From positions 3,269,001 through 3,333,000 of the forward strand of contig NZ_AP027081.1 in assembly GCF_030295425.1 (NCBI RefSeq): a DNA stretch of 64,000 nt. The letters are read 5' to 3'. The notes beneath the pieces are model-generated. The model was not told the origin of the DNA. It made no database searches and saw only the letters and a program-made list of their open reading frames with translations. A program made the translations under genes and the position numbers. This document shows positions 51,539-60,417 of the stretch, in pieces (within the stretch, counting starts at the first letter, position 1; every line of letters starts with the position of its first letter). The DNA comes from Mesoterricola sediminis. Lineage in GTDB: Bacteria > Acidobacteriota > Holophagae > Holophagales > Holophagaceae.

Positions 51539-53284
51539 CTACTTGGCGGGGGTGAGGACGGGCGCCGGGACCGCGGCGGCCGGGGCCGCGACGGGGGCCG
51601 GGGCGGCGGCGGGCAGCTGGGGCATCCAGTGGGCCGGCAGGACCTTGGCGTAGAAGAAGACGACGATGCCCACGAGCGCGGCCAGCACGATGGAGTGCAG
51701 GAACACGTAGCGGAGGATGGTGCCTTCCTCGCCTTCCTGGCCCGTGGCCACGGAGGCCACCACGAGGCTCTGGGCGTCGATCATCTTGCCCATGACGCCG
51801 CCGGTGGTGTTGGCCGCGGCGGTGATGATCGGGTTCAGGCCCAGCTGCTGGGCCGTGATCTTCTGCAGGCCGCCGAAGAGCACGTTGGAGGAGGTGTCGG
51901 ACCCGGTGAGGGCGACGCCCAACCAGCCCAGCATCGCGCTGAAGAAGGGGAACAGGGCGCCGGTGGCCGCGAAGGCCAGGCCCATGGTGGCGTCCAGACC
52001 GGCGGACTTGGTGGTGAAGCCCAGGGCCAGCATGGCGGCGATGGTGAGGAGGGAGATCTTCACGCGCTTGATGGTCTTGCCGAAGATCTTGAGAAGTTCA
52101 AGCGGGCCGAAGCCGAGGAAGAGGCCGCCCACGATGCCCGCCAGCAGCAGGCTGGTGCCCGTGGCGGAAAGCCAGTTGAAGGTGAAGACGGCGGGCTCGG
52201 CCGAAGGCTTGGCGACGACGGGGGGCGCCTTCACGATGGCCTTGTGGAGCTTGGGGATCTCGAAGTCCTTCTTGGAGATGCCCATCAGGAAGTTGGGCTT
52301 GTCCTTGGTGCCGCCGTTGAGGAAGGTCTTGACCTGCGGGGTGCCCCAGGCGAAGACGAAGATGCTCAGGAAGACCCAGGGCATCCAGGCCTTGGCGATG
52401 CGGCCGGCGGAGTGATCGGGAGCCTTTTCGGCCTCGGTGTGCTTCTCGTGGTCGTAGCGCCAGATGTTCTTGGGCTGCCAGAACTTGAGCAGGACGATGG
52501 TGGCGACCATGGAGATGATGGCGCCCGCGATGTCCACCAGCCAGGGGCCGTGGTAGTTGGAGACCAGGAACTGGCAGATGGCGAAGGAGCCGCCGGCGGT
52601 GAGGCAGGCCGGCCAGACCTCGAGCATGGCCTTGCGCCCGGCCATGGTCCAGATGATCCAGAAGGGCACCATGAGGCTGAACAGGGGCAGGATGCGGCCG
52701 GCGGCGGCGCTCAGCATCTCCAGGGGGAGGCCGGTGACGCCCGCCAGGGCGATCAGGGGGGAACCCAGGGCGCCGTAGGCCACCGGGGCGGTGTTGCCGA
52801 TGAGGGCCAGGCCGGCGGCCTCCAGGGGCTTGAAGCCCAGGCCGATCAGCATGGCGGCCGAGATGGCCACGGGGGTGCCGAAGCCGGCCGCGCCCTCGAT
52901 GAAGGCGCCGAAGCTGTAGGCGATCAGGAGGGCCTGGATGCGCCGGTCCGCCGCGAGGCCCGCGATGGAGTGCTTGACCACTTCGAAATCCCCGGACTTC
53001 ACGGAGATGTCATAGATGAAAATGGCGTTCAGCACGATCCAGCCGATGGGCAGGAGGCCGTAGAGGGCGCCGTTGACCGCCGCCATGCCCGCGAGCTGGG
53101 CCGGCATCCGGTAGACCAGGATGGACACCAGGAGGGCGGTGACCAGGCCCAGGAGGGCCGAGATGTGGGCCTTGACGTGCCAGAAGGCCAGGAGGCCCAA
53201 GAGCACGAACACGGGCAGGGCGGCCACGAGGGCCGACAGGAAGAGGTTCCCCGCGACGGGCGAGTACACCTGGGTCCAGATCAT
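51539..53284 (-). CDS. lldP: L-lactate permease
   Basis: 581 aa, a polytopic membrane protein of the lactate permease family (proton-coupled uptake of lactate and glycolate). Signatures: AGFGTPVAISAAMLIGLGF, GNTAPVAYGALGSPLIAL, LTGSDTSSNVLFGGLQ and NTTGGVMGKMIDAQSLVVA. It ends in an Ala/Pro-rich tail. GGAGG ribosome site. It is divergent from the FadR-type regulator with a palindromic operator between, and head of the lactate gene run. Confidence 0.96.
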   Translation of the reverse strand: MIWTQVYSPVAGNLFLSALVAALPVFVLLGLLAFWHVKAHISALLGLVTALLVSILVYRMPAQLAGMAAVNGALYGLLPIGWIVLNAIFIYDISVKSGDFEVVKHSIAGLAADRRIQALLIAYSFGAFIEGAAGFGTPVAISAAMLIGLGFKPLEAAGLALIGNTAPVAYGALGSPLIALAGVTGLPLEMLSAAAGRILPLFSLMVPFWIIWTMAGRKAMLEVWPACLTAGGSFAICQFLVSNYHGPWLVDIAGAIISMVATIVLLKFWQPKNIWRYDHEKHTEAEKAPDHSAGRIAKAWMPWVFLSIFVFAWGTPQVKTFLNGGTKDKPNFLMGISKKDFEIPKLHKAIVKAPPVVAKPSAEPAVFTFNWLSATGTSLLLAGIVGGLFLGFGPLELLKIFGKTIKRVKISLLTIAAMLALGFTTKSAGLDATMGLAFAATGALFPFFSAMLGWLGVALTGSDTSSNVLFGGLQKITAQQLGLNPIITAAANTTGGVMGKMIDAQSLVVASVATGQEGEEGTILRYVFLHSIVLAALVGIVVFFYAKVLPAHWMPQLPAAAPAPVAAPAAAVPAPVLTPAK

Positions 53285-53363
53285 GGAGCCTCCAAGAAGG
53301 GTGAAACGGGTGGGTGATGGAATTAAAGATCTACGGGATCGGAAAAGGCTACCCCAGGTCTAG

Positions 53364-53374
53364 TGGTCTAACCA
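53364..53374. promoter_or_regulatory. Probable operator of the FadR/LldR-type regulator
   Basis: TGGTCTAACCA, a palindrome of the TGGT-N3-ACCA type bound by FadR/LldR-family repressors, lies 80 bp upstream of lldP and 117 bp upstream of the regulator. Flanking bases extend the symmetry (AGGTCTAG to CCAGATCT). The stretch 53381-53430 is very A+T-rich and likely holds the divergent promoters. Confidence 0.7.
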
Positions 53375-53490
53375 CCAGATCTTTGAAAAAATTTGATAAA
53401 TTTTTTAAACATTCAAAACAAATGACTTAAAATTCATGAATGGGTCCTGGCTGTTCAACCCCCTGCTAGCATGAGCCCGAGGAAGCATTC

Positions 53491-54213
53491 GTGGGCATTC
53501 ATCTCACCCCTGTAAAATCCAAGCGCCTGTTCGAGGAGATCGCCGAGCAGATCCAGCAGCTCATCTCCGGCGGGGAGCTGAAGCCGGGCGACAAGCTCCT
53601 GTCCGAACGGGAGCTGGCGGACCGGCTCCAGGTGAGCCGCGTCTCCGTGCGAGAGGCCATCCGGTCCTTGGAAATGCTGGGATTCATCGAGATCCGCCAC
53701 GGCGAAGGCACGTTCATCCGGGATACCGCCGCCAACGAGGTGATCCGGCCCCTGGCGGTCTTCCTGGCCATGGAGCGCAACTCCCTCCTGGACATGTTCG
53801 AGGTGCGGCGCATCTTCGAAACGGCCACCTCCGCCCTGGCCGCGGAACGGGCCACGGACGACGAGATCGACCAGATCGGCATGCTCCTGGAGAAGATGAA
53901 GGACCGCATCCGCCAGGGCGATTCCGAGGGCGGCGAGACCTACGACGCGGCCTACCATTACGCCGTCGCCGAGGCCACCCACAACAGCCTCCTCATCAAG
54001 CTCCTGCGCACGGTCCACGAGGAATGGAGCAAGGCCGTCTCCGCCGGCTCCCAGCAGCTGCTGGGCGACAGCGAGATGAACGCCCAGAAGATCATCAACC
54101 AGCACACCCAGGTCTACGAGGCGATCAAGGCCCACGATCCGGACACCGCCAGCCGGGCCATGCTGGAGCACGTCACCTTCGCCGAGCGCGAGATCCGGAA
54201 GCGCCTGGGCTAG
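53491..54213 (+). CDS. GntR-family regulator, FadR/LldR type
   Basis: 240 aa. The N-terminal winged helix (about 5-75) reads LLSERELADRLQVSRVSVRE, the classic GntR recognition region. The FCD ligand domain (about 90-230) has DMFEVRRIFET, and histidines in AAYHYAVAEATHN and MLEHVTFAE that bind a metal in FCD proteins. FCD regulators of lldP usually bind lactate and derepress transport and oxidation. GTG start with GAGG upstream. It is divergent from lldP, with an FCD-type operator between. Confidence 0.92.
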   Translation: MGIHLTPVKSKRLFEEIAEQIQQLISGGELKPGDKLLSERELADRLQVSRVSVREAIRSLEMLGFIEIRHGEGTFIRDTAANEVIRPLAVFLAMERNSLLDMFEVRRIFETATSALAAERATDDEIDQIGMLLEKMKDRIRQGDSEGGETYDAAYHYAVAEATHNSLLIKLLRTVHEEWSKAVSAGSQQLLGDSEMNAQKIINQHTQVYEAIKAHDPDTASRAMLEHVTFAEREIRKRLG

Positions 54214-54232
54214 TCCAGCCTCCGCAAAGCAG

Positions 54233-54365
54233 CCTGGATCATCCGAGGGGGGCGGCCGCTGCACGTCCATCGGGGGCATAGGTCCCCATGGCGTCGGGAA
54301 GGCAGCGCCTTCCCGGCTGTCGCCCCCCGGCAAGTGCCGCTCCCATGGGGTCCGGATCATCCAGG
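54233..54365. repeat. Nested palindromic element between two convergent genes
   Basis: Three nested inverted repeats share one centre: outer arms 54233-54245 and 54353-54365 (12 of 13 match), middle arms 54281-54291 and 54343-54353 (10 of 11), and a perfect inner hairpin 54295-54303/54307-54315. It sits between convergent stop codons. It may be a two-way terminator, a REP-like mobile repeat or a structured RNA. Confidence 0.55.
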
Positions 54366-54388
54366 AGACTTGGCGGACCCGGCACGGG

Positions 54389-55555
54389 TCAGCGCCGGCC
54401 CAGGGGGCCCTGGGCGCGCAGTTCGTCCAGGATGGCGGGGAGCGTCTCGAGGACGCGCGCGATCTCGGCGTCGGTGGTGTACCGGCTGAGGGAGAACCGG
54501 ACGGAGCCCATCGCCTCCGCGGGCGGCACGCCCATGGCGCGCAGGACGTGGCTGGGCTCGCGCTGGCCCGTGGTGCACGCGCTGCCCGTGGAGACGCAGA
54601 TCCCGGCCTGGTCGAGGCGCAGCAGCACCGCTTCGCCCTCCACGTCCCGGAAGCTGACCATGGAGGTGTTGGGAACCCTGGGGGCGCCGGCGCCGTTCAC
54701 GCGGGTGCCGGGGATGCCGCCCAGGACGGCGGCCTCCAGGCGGTCCCGGCGGGCCGCGACCTCGGCCATGGCGGGGAGGTGGGCCAGGGCGAGTTCGGCG
54801 GCCTTCCCCAGGCCCACGATGCCGGGCACGTTGAGGGTGCCGCCCCGGCGGCCCCGCTCCTGGCCCCCGCCCGTCATGAAGGGACGGAGGCGCAGGCCCC
54901 GGCGGATGAAGAGCCCGCCCACGCCCTTCGGGCCGTGGAACTTGTGGGCGCTGAAGCTGGCCAGGTCCGCACCCAGGCGCCCGGCGTCGAAGGGGACCTT
55001 GCCCAGGGCCTGGGTCGCGTCCACATGCAGGAGGACCCCCCTGCCCTTCACGAGGCGCGCGGCCTCCTCCAGGGGGAAGATGACGCCGGTCTCGTTGTTG
55101 GCGGCCATCAGGGAGACCAGGGCCGTGTCCGGGCGGAGCGCTGCCTCCAGCCCGGCCAGGTCCAGGCGGCCTTCGCCGTCCACGCCCAGCACGGTCACCT
55201 CGGCGCCCCGGCGGCGGAGGTCGTCGGCCACGGCCAGGACGGCGCTGTGCTCCACGGCCGTGGTGACGAAGTGGCGCTTCGCCGGGAAGGCCTCGAAGAC
55301 CCCCCGGAAGGCGTGGTTGATGCCTTCGGTGCCCCCCCCGTTGAAGACCAGCTCCGCCGGGGCGCAACCCAGGAGGGCCGAGGCGCGCTCCCGGGCCACG
55401 ACCACGGCGCCCTCGGCGAGGCGGCCCAGGGCGTGGGCGCTGCCGGCGTTGCCGAACTGGTCCCCGAGCCAGGGGAGCATCTCCGCCAGCGCCTCGGGGG
55501 CGAGGCGCGTGGTGGCGTTGTTGTCCAGGTAGATGGGGTCCGTCATGCCGGACAT
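54389..55555 (-). CDS. Cysteine desulfurase (NifS/IscS family)
   Basis: 388 aa, a PLP enzyme that takes sulfur from cysteine for iron-sulfur clusters or thio-modified tRNA. It has YLDNNATT, NNETGVIFPLEE, the PLP lysine in SAHKFHGPKG, and the active-site cysteine in STGSACTTGQ. It lacks the extra loop of IscS and could be a NifS- or IscS-like housekeeping enzyme. ATGs at 55555 and 55546 are both possible; the latter gives the more usual MTDPIYLDNN start. The arnT-like gene ends 1 bp upstream, so it may be co-transcribed. Confidence 0.9.
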   Translation of the reverse strand: MSGMTDPIYLDNNATTRLAPEALAEMLPWLGDQFGNAGSAHALGRLAEGAVVVARERASALLGCAPAELVFNGGGTEGINHAFRGVFEAFPAKRHFVTTAVEHSAVLAVADDLRRRGAEVTVLGVDGEGRLDLAGLEAALRPDTALVSLMAANNETGVIFPLEEAARLVKGRGVLLHVDATQALGKVPFDAGRLGADLASFSAHKFHGPKGVGGLFIRRGLRLRPFMTGGGQERGRRGGTLNVPGIVGLGKAAELALAHLPAMAEVAARRDRLEAAVLGGIPGTRVNGAGAPRVPNTSMVSFRDVEGEAVLLRLDQAGICVSTGSACTTGQREPSHVLRAMGVPPAEAMGSVRFSLSRYTTDAEIARVLETLPAILDELRAQGPLGRR

Positions 55556-55556
55556 G

Positions 55557-57233
55557 CTACCGCAGCTTCACCAGCAGGCAGCCCTCGTTGCCGGCCACCA
55601 CGTCGAAGGCGGACCGGTCCTCGGCGGACAGGTGGCGCCAGGCCCACTTGATGTCCACCAGGGCCCACACCGGGCGGGAGGGATCCTCCCGGCGGAGGCG
55701 GAGGGCGGTGGGGAGCAGGTCCTTGGGTTCCTCCTGGAACCAGCGGTCCCGCTCCGCCGGGCTCAGGTGGTCCCGGCCGTACTCCAGTTCCCCGGTGCCC
55801 GCCACCACGACCACCCGTTCGCCTGTGACGAAGGGGAGGGCCTGATGGTAGCCGCCGCAGCTGATCCACTGGACGCCCTTGGGCGCCAGCTTCGCCAGGG
55901 CCCCCACGTCCTTGGAGCGCCCGGCGACCTTCTCGGCCGTGAACGTCAGCAGGAGCAGCAGGGCCCCCAGGGCCGCCATGAAGCGCGGACCCGTGAGGCC
56001 CCGGGGCCGCAGGGCCCAGAGGCCGAGGCCGATGTAGGCCGCGCCGAGGGCGAGGACCCACGGGAGGGGCTCCCGGCTCTTGAGGACGAAGGGCACGCCC
56101 ACCGCGAAGAGGACGCCCAGGAACAGCAGTTCCCGGCCCGAGCGGGCCAGGGAGGCCCAGGCTTCCTCGTCCTTCTCGAAGGCGCAGGCCAGGGCGAGCA
56201 GGGGCGGCACGGACGGCAGGATGTAGGGGGGCAGCTTGGAGCCGGAGAGGCTGTAGAAGACCAGCGGCACCGCCACGCCCAGGAGGGCCGCCGCCACCGT
56301 CCACCGGTGGAGGGGGGCGCGCTCGGACACGGGGCCCCGGGCCCGCAGGAAGCCGAAGGCCCGGCGGATCCCCGTCACGCTGGCGCTGAGCCAGGGCAGG
56401 ACGCCCACCGCGAGGAAGGCGGTGAAGTAGAACTTGTCCAGGAACGGGTTCTTGGAGCCCTGCCGGTTGTGCACATGGGACGTGTACCGGGCGAAGTGCT
56501 CATGGACGAAGAAGAACCACGCGTGGCCGGGGTTGGCCCGGTCCACGAGGATGAACCAGGGGGCGGCCACCGCCGCGAAGACCAGCCAGCCCAGGGGATC
56601 GAACAGGGTGCGGAGCACCGCCTTCCGCAGCTGCGGGGAGGACCAGGCGAAGGGGAGGGTGGCCAGGAGCCCGACCCCCACCAGCACCGGCGCCGCCAGC
56701 CCCTTGGTGAGCATGGCCAGGGCCAGGGCCCCGAAGGCGAGCAGGGTCCAGGTCCAGGCCCGGCGCCCCTCGTAGCGGGCCGCCACCGCCTCGATGCCGG
56801 CCACGAGGGCCAGCACCTGGAAGGCGGAGAAGAGGGCGTCCAGGGTGAGGATCTGCCCGCACACGTAGGCCAGCAGGGCCGTCCCCGCCATGAAGGCCGC
56901 CCAGAAGCCCTGGCGGGCCCCAAGCCGGGTGGCCAGCTTCCAGGCGCACCCCAGCGTGATGAGGGTGGCCAGGGCCAAGGGCAGACGGGCGGCAAAGGGA
57001 TGCAGCCCGAAGAGTTTGAGGGAGATGGCCGACAGCCAGTACTGGAAGGGGGGCTTCTCGAAGTAGAGGACGTGGTTGAGGCGCGGCGTCAGCCAGTCGG
57101 CTGCCGCCAGCATTTCCCGGGGGATCTCGGCGTACCGCCCTTCGTCGGGCTCCCACAGGCCCCGCATGAAGAGGGGGACCAGGCCCAGGAAGAGCCAGGT
57201 CCAGAGCAGGACGGCGCGGTCGCGCTTCGTCAA
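55557..57233 (-). CDS. ArnT-like lipid glycosyltransferase (GT-83/PMT_2 membrane enzyme)
   Basis: 558 aa with about a dozen hydrophobic segments. Near the N-terminus is the GT-C motif WEPDEGRYAEIPREM and EKPPFQYWL, as in ArnT and dolichyl-P-mannose-type transferases. It moves a sugar from undecaprenyl phosphate onto an acceptor, in ArnT the L-Ara4N onto lipid A. A 4-bp overlap with the ArnA-type decarboxylase gene links it to a pentose sugar. The sugar actually transferred is inference; arnB, arnC and arnD are not here. Confidence 0.82.
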   Translation of the reverse strand: MTKRDRAVLLWTWLFLGLVPLFMRGLWEPDEGRYAEIPREMLAAADWLTPRLNHVLYFEKPPFQYWLSAISLKLFGLHPFAARLPLALATLITLGCAWKLATRLGARQGFWAAFMAGTALLAYVCGQILTLDALFSAFQVLALVAGIEAVAARYEGRRAWTWTLLAFGALALAMLTKGLAAPVLVGVGLLATLPFAWSSPQLRKAVLRTLFDPLGWLVFAAVAAPWFILVDRANPGHAWFFFVHEHFARYTSHVHNRQGSKNPFLDKFYFTAFLAVGVLPWLSASVTGIRRAFGFLRARGPVSERAPLHRWTVAAALLGVAVPLVFYSLSGSKLPPYILPSVPPLLALACAFEKDEEAWASLARSGRELLFLGVLFAVGVPFVLKSREPLPWVLALGAAYIGLGLWALRPRGLTGPRFMAALGALLLLLTFTAEKVAGRSKDVGALAKLAPKGVQWISCGGYHQALPFVTGERVVVVAGTGELEYGRDHLSPAERDRWFQEEPKDLLPTALRLRREDPSRPVWALVDIKWAWRHLSAEDRSAFDVVAGNEGCLLVKLR

Positions 57234-58282
57234 GCTTCGGTCTCCACCACCTTCTCCATGGCCTTGTGCTCTTCCACGAAGAAGTCGAGGGCCTTCCGGA
57301 GGGCCTCGCGGATGCCGATCTTGGGCTCGTAGCCGAAGGTCTCCTGCATGCGGCGGATGCTGGGCGTGCGCACCAGGACGTCCTGGTAGCCCTTGCCGTA
57401 GAAGGCGCCGCTGGTCTCCTGGACGATGGGGGAGAGGGGGATGCCCCGCTCCAGGCGGAAGGGATGGTCCTTCCAGATCTCGAGCATCATCTCGGCGATG
57501 GCCTGGACGCTGTGGTCCTCCTTGGGGTTGCCGATGTTGAAGATGCGGCCGTCGGCCTTGCCCCCCTCGTTGCGCAGGATGGCCATCAGGCCGTCCATGG
57601 CGTCCTCGACGTCGCAGAAGCAGCGGCGCTGGGTGCCGCCGTCAACCAGCTTGAGGGGCTCGCCGTTGAAGAGGTTCCAGGCGAACTGGGTCACCAGGCG
57701 GCTGGAGCCCTCCTTGGCGGTGTTGAGGCTGTCGAGCTTGGGGCCCATCCAGTTGAAGGGGCGGAAGAGGGTGAACTGGAGGTTGTCCCGGAAGCCGTAG
57801 CCCCAGATGACCCGGTCCATGAGCTGCTTGGAGGTGCTGTAGATCCAGCGGTTCATGGGGATGGGCCCGGTGACCAGGGAGGAGGTCTCCTCGTCGAACT
57901 CCGCGTCGGGGCACATGCCGTAGACCTCGGAGGTGCTGGGGAACACGACCCGCTTCTTGTACTTCACGCACTGGCGGACGATGCGGAGGTTCTCCTCGAA
58001 GTCCAGCTCGAACACGCGCAGGGGATCGGTGACGTAGACCTTGGGGGTGGCGATGGCCACCAGGGGCAGGACCACGTCGCAGTTCTTCACGTGGTACTCG
58101 ATCCACTCCTTGCTGATGCTGATGTCGCCCTCGCGGAAGTGGAAGCGGGGGTTCCCCAGGAACTCGGTGACCTTGTGGTTCCCGAGGTCCATGCCATAGA
58201 CTTCCCAGTTGGTGTCGCGAAGAATGCGGCCCACCAGGTGGGAGCCGATGAAGCCGTTGACGCCGAGGATGAGGATTTTCAC
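57230..58282 (-). CDS. UDP-glucuronic acid oxidative decarboxylase, ArnA C-terminal-domain type
   Basis: 350 aa, an NAD-dependent extended short-chain dehydrogenase that aligns along its whole length with the decarboxylase half of ArnA. Motifs include LILGVNGFIGSHLVG (NAD site), LPLVAIATPKVY, STSEVYGM with the Ser and Glu of the active site, YSTSKQLMDRVIW, and VRTPSIRR with the arginine equivalent to ArnA R619. The formyltransferase half of ArnA is absent. The product would be UDP-4-keto-pentose. GTG start with GGAG upstream; it overlaps the ArnT-like gene by 4 bp. Confidence 0.88.
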   Translation of the reverse strand: MKILILGVNGFIGSHLVGRILRDTNWEVYGMDLGNHKVTEFLGNPRFHFREGDISISKEWIEYHVKNCDVVLPLVAIATPKVYVTDPLRVFELDFEENLRIVRQCVKYKKRVVFPSTSEVYGMCPDAEFDEETSSLVTGPIPMNRWIYSTSKQLMDRVIWGYGFRDNLQFTLFRPFNWMGPKLDSLNTAKEGSSRLVTQFAWNLFNGEPLKLVDGGTQRRCFCDVEDAMDGLMAILRNEGGKADGRIFNIGNPKEDHSVQAIAEMMLEIWKDHPFRLERGIPLSPIVQETSGAFYGKGYQDVLVRTPSIRRMQETFGYEPKIGIREALRKALDFFVEEHKAMEKVVETEA

Positions 58283-58357
58283 GGATACTCCAGTTCAAGG
58301 TAACGTTCCATCCTATCAGAACGGCCTGGAGGCGGCCATGCACGGGGAGGAACGGGC

Positions 58358-59062
58358 ATGAACCTGCTTCTGCTGGAGGATAAGGACTTCGTCTCCCCGA
58401 CCCGGGTCCGCCTGGAGGGCCGGCGCCTGCGCCATGTGCAGGAGGTCCACCGGGCGGCCGTCGGGGACGACCTGGTGGTGGGCCGCCTCGGGGGGAACCT
58501 GGGCCGGGGCCGGGTCCTCGCCCTGGACGACGCCCTGGAGCTGGAGGTGACCCTGGACCAGGCGCCGCCCCCCAAGCTCCCCCTCACCCTCGTCCTCGCC
58601 CTGCCCCGCCCCAAGGTCCTCAACCGGGTCCTGGCCGCCGCCGCCAGCCTCGGCGTCGCCCGGATCCACCTGGTGAACGCCTGGAAGGTCGAGAAGAGCT
58701 ACTGGAAGAGCCCCCGGATGGCGGAGGAGAACCTCCTCCTGCAGCGGGTCCTCGGCCTGGAGCAGGCCCGGGACACCGTGCTGCCCTCCCTCGAGCTGCA
58801 CCGCCTCCTGCGCCCCTTCGCCGAGGAGGTCCTGCCGTCCCTCGCGGCGGGGACCACGGCCCTGGTCGCCCACCCCGGCGTTCCGGTCCCCTGCCCCCGG
58901 GACCTCACGGGGCCGGTGACCCTGGCCATCGGCCCCGAGGGCGGCTTCCTGCCCCAGGAGGTGGAGCTGCTGGGCCGGGCCGGGCTGACGCCGGTCAACC
59001 TGGGCTCCCGGATCCTCCGGGTGGAGACGGCCGTGGCCGCCCTGGTGGGCCGCCTTTTCTGA
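58358..59062 (+). CDS. rsmE: 16S rRNA m3U1498 methyltransferase RsmE
   Basis: 234 aa. An N-terminal PUA-like domain (about 1-70, RRLRHVQEVHRAAVGDDL) is followed by the SPOUT fold with its knot: LALPRPKVLNRVL near residue 85, then AIGPEGGFLPQEVELL and LGSRILRVETAVAAL. These are the family's SAM-binding signatures. It is divergent from the ArnA-type gene and 70 bp upstream of the uracil permease gene. Confidence 0.92.
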   Translation: MNLLLLEDKDFVSPTRVRLEGRRLRHVQEVHRAAVGDDLVVGRLGGNLGRGRVLALDDALELEVTLDQAPPPKLPLTLVLALPRPKVLNRVLAAAASLGVARIHLVNAWKVEKSYWKSPRMAEENLLLQRVLGLEQARDTVLPSLELHRLLRPFAEEVLPSLAAGTTALVAHPGVPVPCPRDLTGPVTLAIGPEGGFLPQEVELLGRAGLTPVNLGSRILRVETAVAALVGRLF

Positions 59063-59132
59063 GGGCCGGGCGCATTCCGCGGGGAAGGCCGCTAAGATCT
59101 TCTCAAACCTCCATACCTTCCCAGGAGTCGCC

Positions 59133-60413
59133 ATGGCGAACGGCAGCGGTCCGCGCATCATCCAGGTCGAGGAGCGGCTCCCCGCCCTAGAGACGATCCC
59201 CCTCAGCCTCCAGCACCTGTTCGCCATGTTCGGGGCCACCGTCCTGGTGCCCTTCCTCTTCAAGGTCGATCCCTCCGTCTCCCTCCTCCTGAACGGCATC
59301 GGGACCCTGGTCTACCTCATCGTCTCCCGGGGCCGCATCCCGGCCTACCTGGGCTCCAGCTTCGCCTTCATCGCCCCCGTATTCGCGGTCATGGCGGCCT
59401 TCCCCGGCCCCATGGGCTACCGCGCGGCCCAGGGCGGGTTCATCTGCTTCGGCCTCTTCTTCATCCTGGTCTCCCTGCTGGTGAGGCAGATCGGCACCCG
59501 CTGGCTGGATGTGGTCTTCCCGCCGGCGGCCATGGGCGCGGTGGTCGCCGTCATCGGCCTGGAACTGGCCCCCGTGGCGGCCCAGATGGCCGGCCTAGTC
59601 ACCACCGGACCGGTGGGCCCCCACCACGCCCAGGAGCTGATCGTCTCCGTCTCCACACTCGGCGTCGTGATCCTCGTCTCCCTCTTCGCGCGCGGGTTCC
59701 TCTCCATCATCCCGGTCCTCGTGGGCGTGGTGTTCGGGTACGGGCTGAGCGCCTTCCTCGGCCTGGTGGACCTCAAGCCCATCCATGACGCCGCCTGGTT
59801 CGCCCTGCCCTCCTTCTCCGCCCCGGTCTTCAACGCCCAGGCCGTCATGATGATCTTCCCGGCCTTCCTCGTGGTGCTCGCCGAGCACATCGGGCACCTG
59901 GTGGTCACCGGCAACATCGTGGGCCGCGACCTCATGAAGGACCCCGGCCTCCACCGGTCCCTGCTGGGCGACGGCCTCTCCAACATCCTCTCCGGCCTCG
60001 CGGGCGCCACGCCCAACACCACGTACGGCGAGAACATCGGCGTCATGGCCATCACCCGCGTGTTCAGCGTCTGGGTCATCGGCGGCGCGGCCACCATCGC
60101 GATCGTCATCTCCTTCGTCGGCAAGATCGGCGCGGCCATCCGCTCCATCCCCGTGCCCGTCATGGGCGGCGTCTGCCTCCTCCTCTTCGGCGTCATCGCC
60201 GCGGCCGGCATCCGCATGATCATGGAGAAGAAGGTGGACTACACCCGGCCCTCCAACCTGATCCTCAGCGCCGTCACCTTCGTCATCGGCGTCAGCGGCG
60301 CCAAGGTCACCCTGGGCCACGTCGAACTCAAGGGCATGGCCCTGGCGACCGTCGTGGCCATCCTGCTCGGCATCGTCGTCTGGGCCGGGGAGAAGGTGGC
60401 GCCCCAGGCCTGA
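59133..60413 (+). CDS. Uracil permease (NCS2 family)
   Basis: 426 aa with about 14 membrane segments. The nucleobase transporter features are clear: SLQHLFAMFGATVLVPFLF near the start, AYLGSSFAFIAPVF, and LVVLAEHIGHLVVTGNI with the substrate/proton Glu and His of UraA. GLAGATPNTTYGENIG matches the NCS2 QNxGxxxxT-equivalent of uracil-type members. AGGAG ribosome site. It ends 4 bp before the convergent beta-helix lipoprotein gene. Confidence 0.92.
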   Translation: MANGSGPRIIQVEERLPALETIPLSLQHLFAMFGATVLVPFLFKVDPSVSLLLNGIGTLVYLIVSRGRIPAYLGSSFAFIAPVFAVMAAFPGPMGYRAAQGGFICFGLFFILVSLLVRQIGTRWLDVVFPPAAMGAVVAVIGLELAPVAAQMAGLVTTGPVGPHHAQELIVSVSTLGVVILVSLFARGFLSIIPVLVGVVFGYGLSAFLGLVDLKPIHDAAWFALPSFSAPVFNAQAVMMIFPAFLVVLAEHIGHLVVTGNIVGRDLMKDPGLHRSLLGDGLSNILSGLAGATPNTTYGENIGVMAITRVFSVWVIGGAATIAIVISFVGKIGAAIRSIPVPVMGGVCLLLFGVIAAAGIRMIMEKKVDYTRPSNLILSAVTFVIGVSGAKVTLGHVELKGMALATVVAILLGIVVWAGEKVAPQA

Positions 60414-60417
60414 CCCC

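Noticed and set aside
48013-51555. A 1180-codon open frame on the plus strand opposite the lactate dehydrogenase genes
   Set aside because: It is antisense to three well-supported genes (dehydrogenase, lutC) and its protein is Gly/Arg/Val/His-rich low complexity with no domain. High G+C content alone leaves such frames open.
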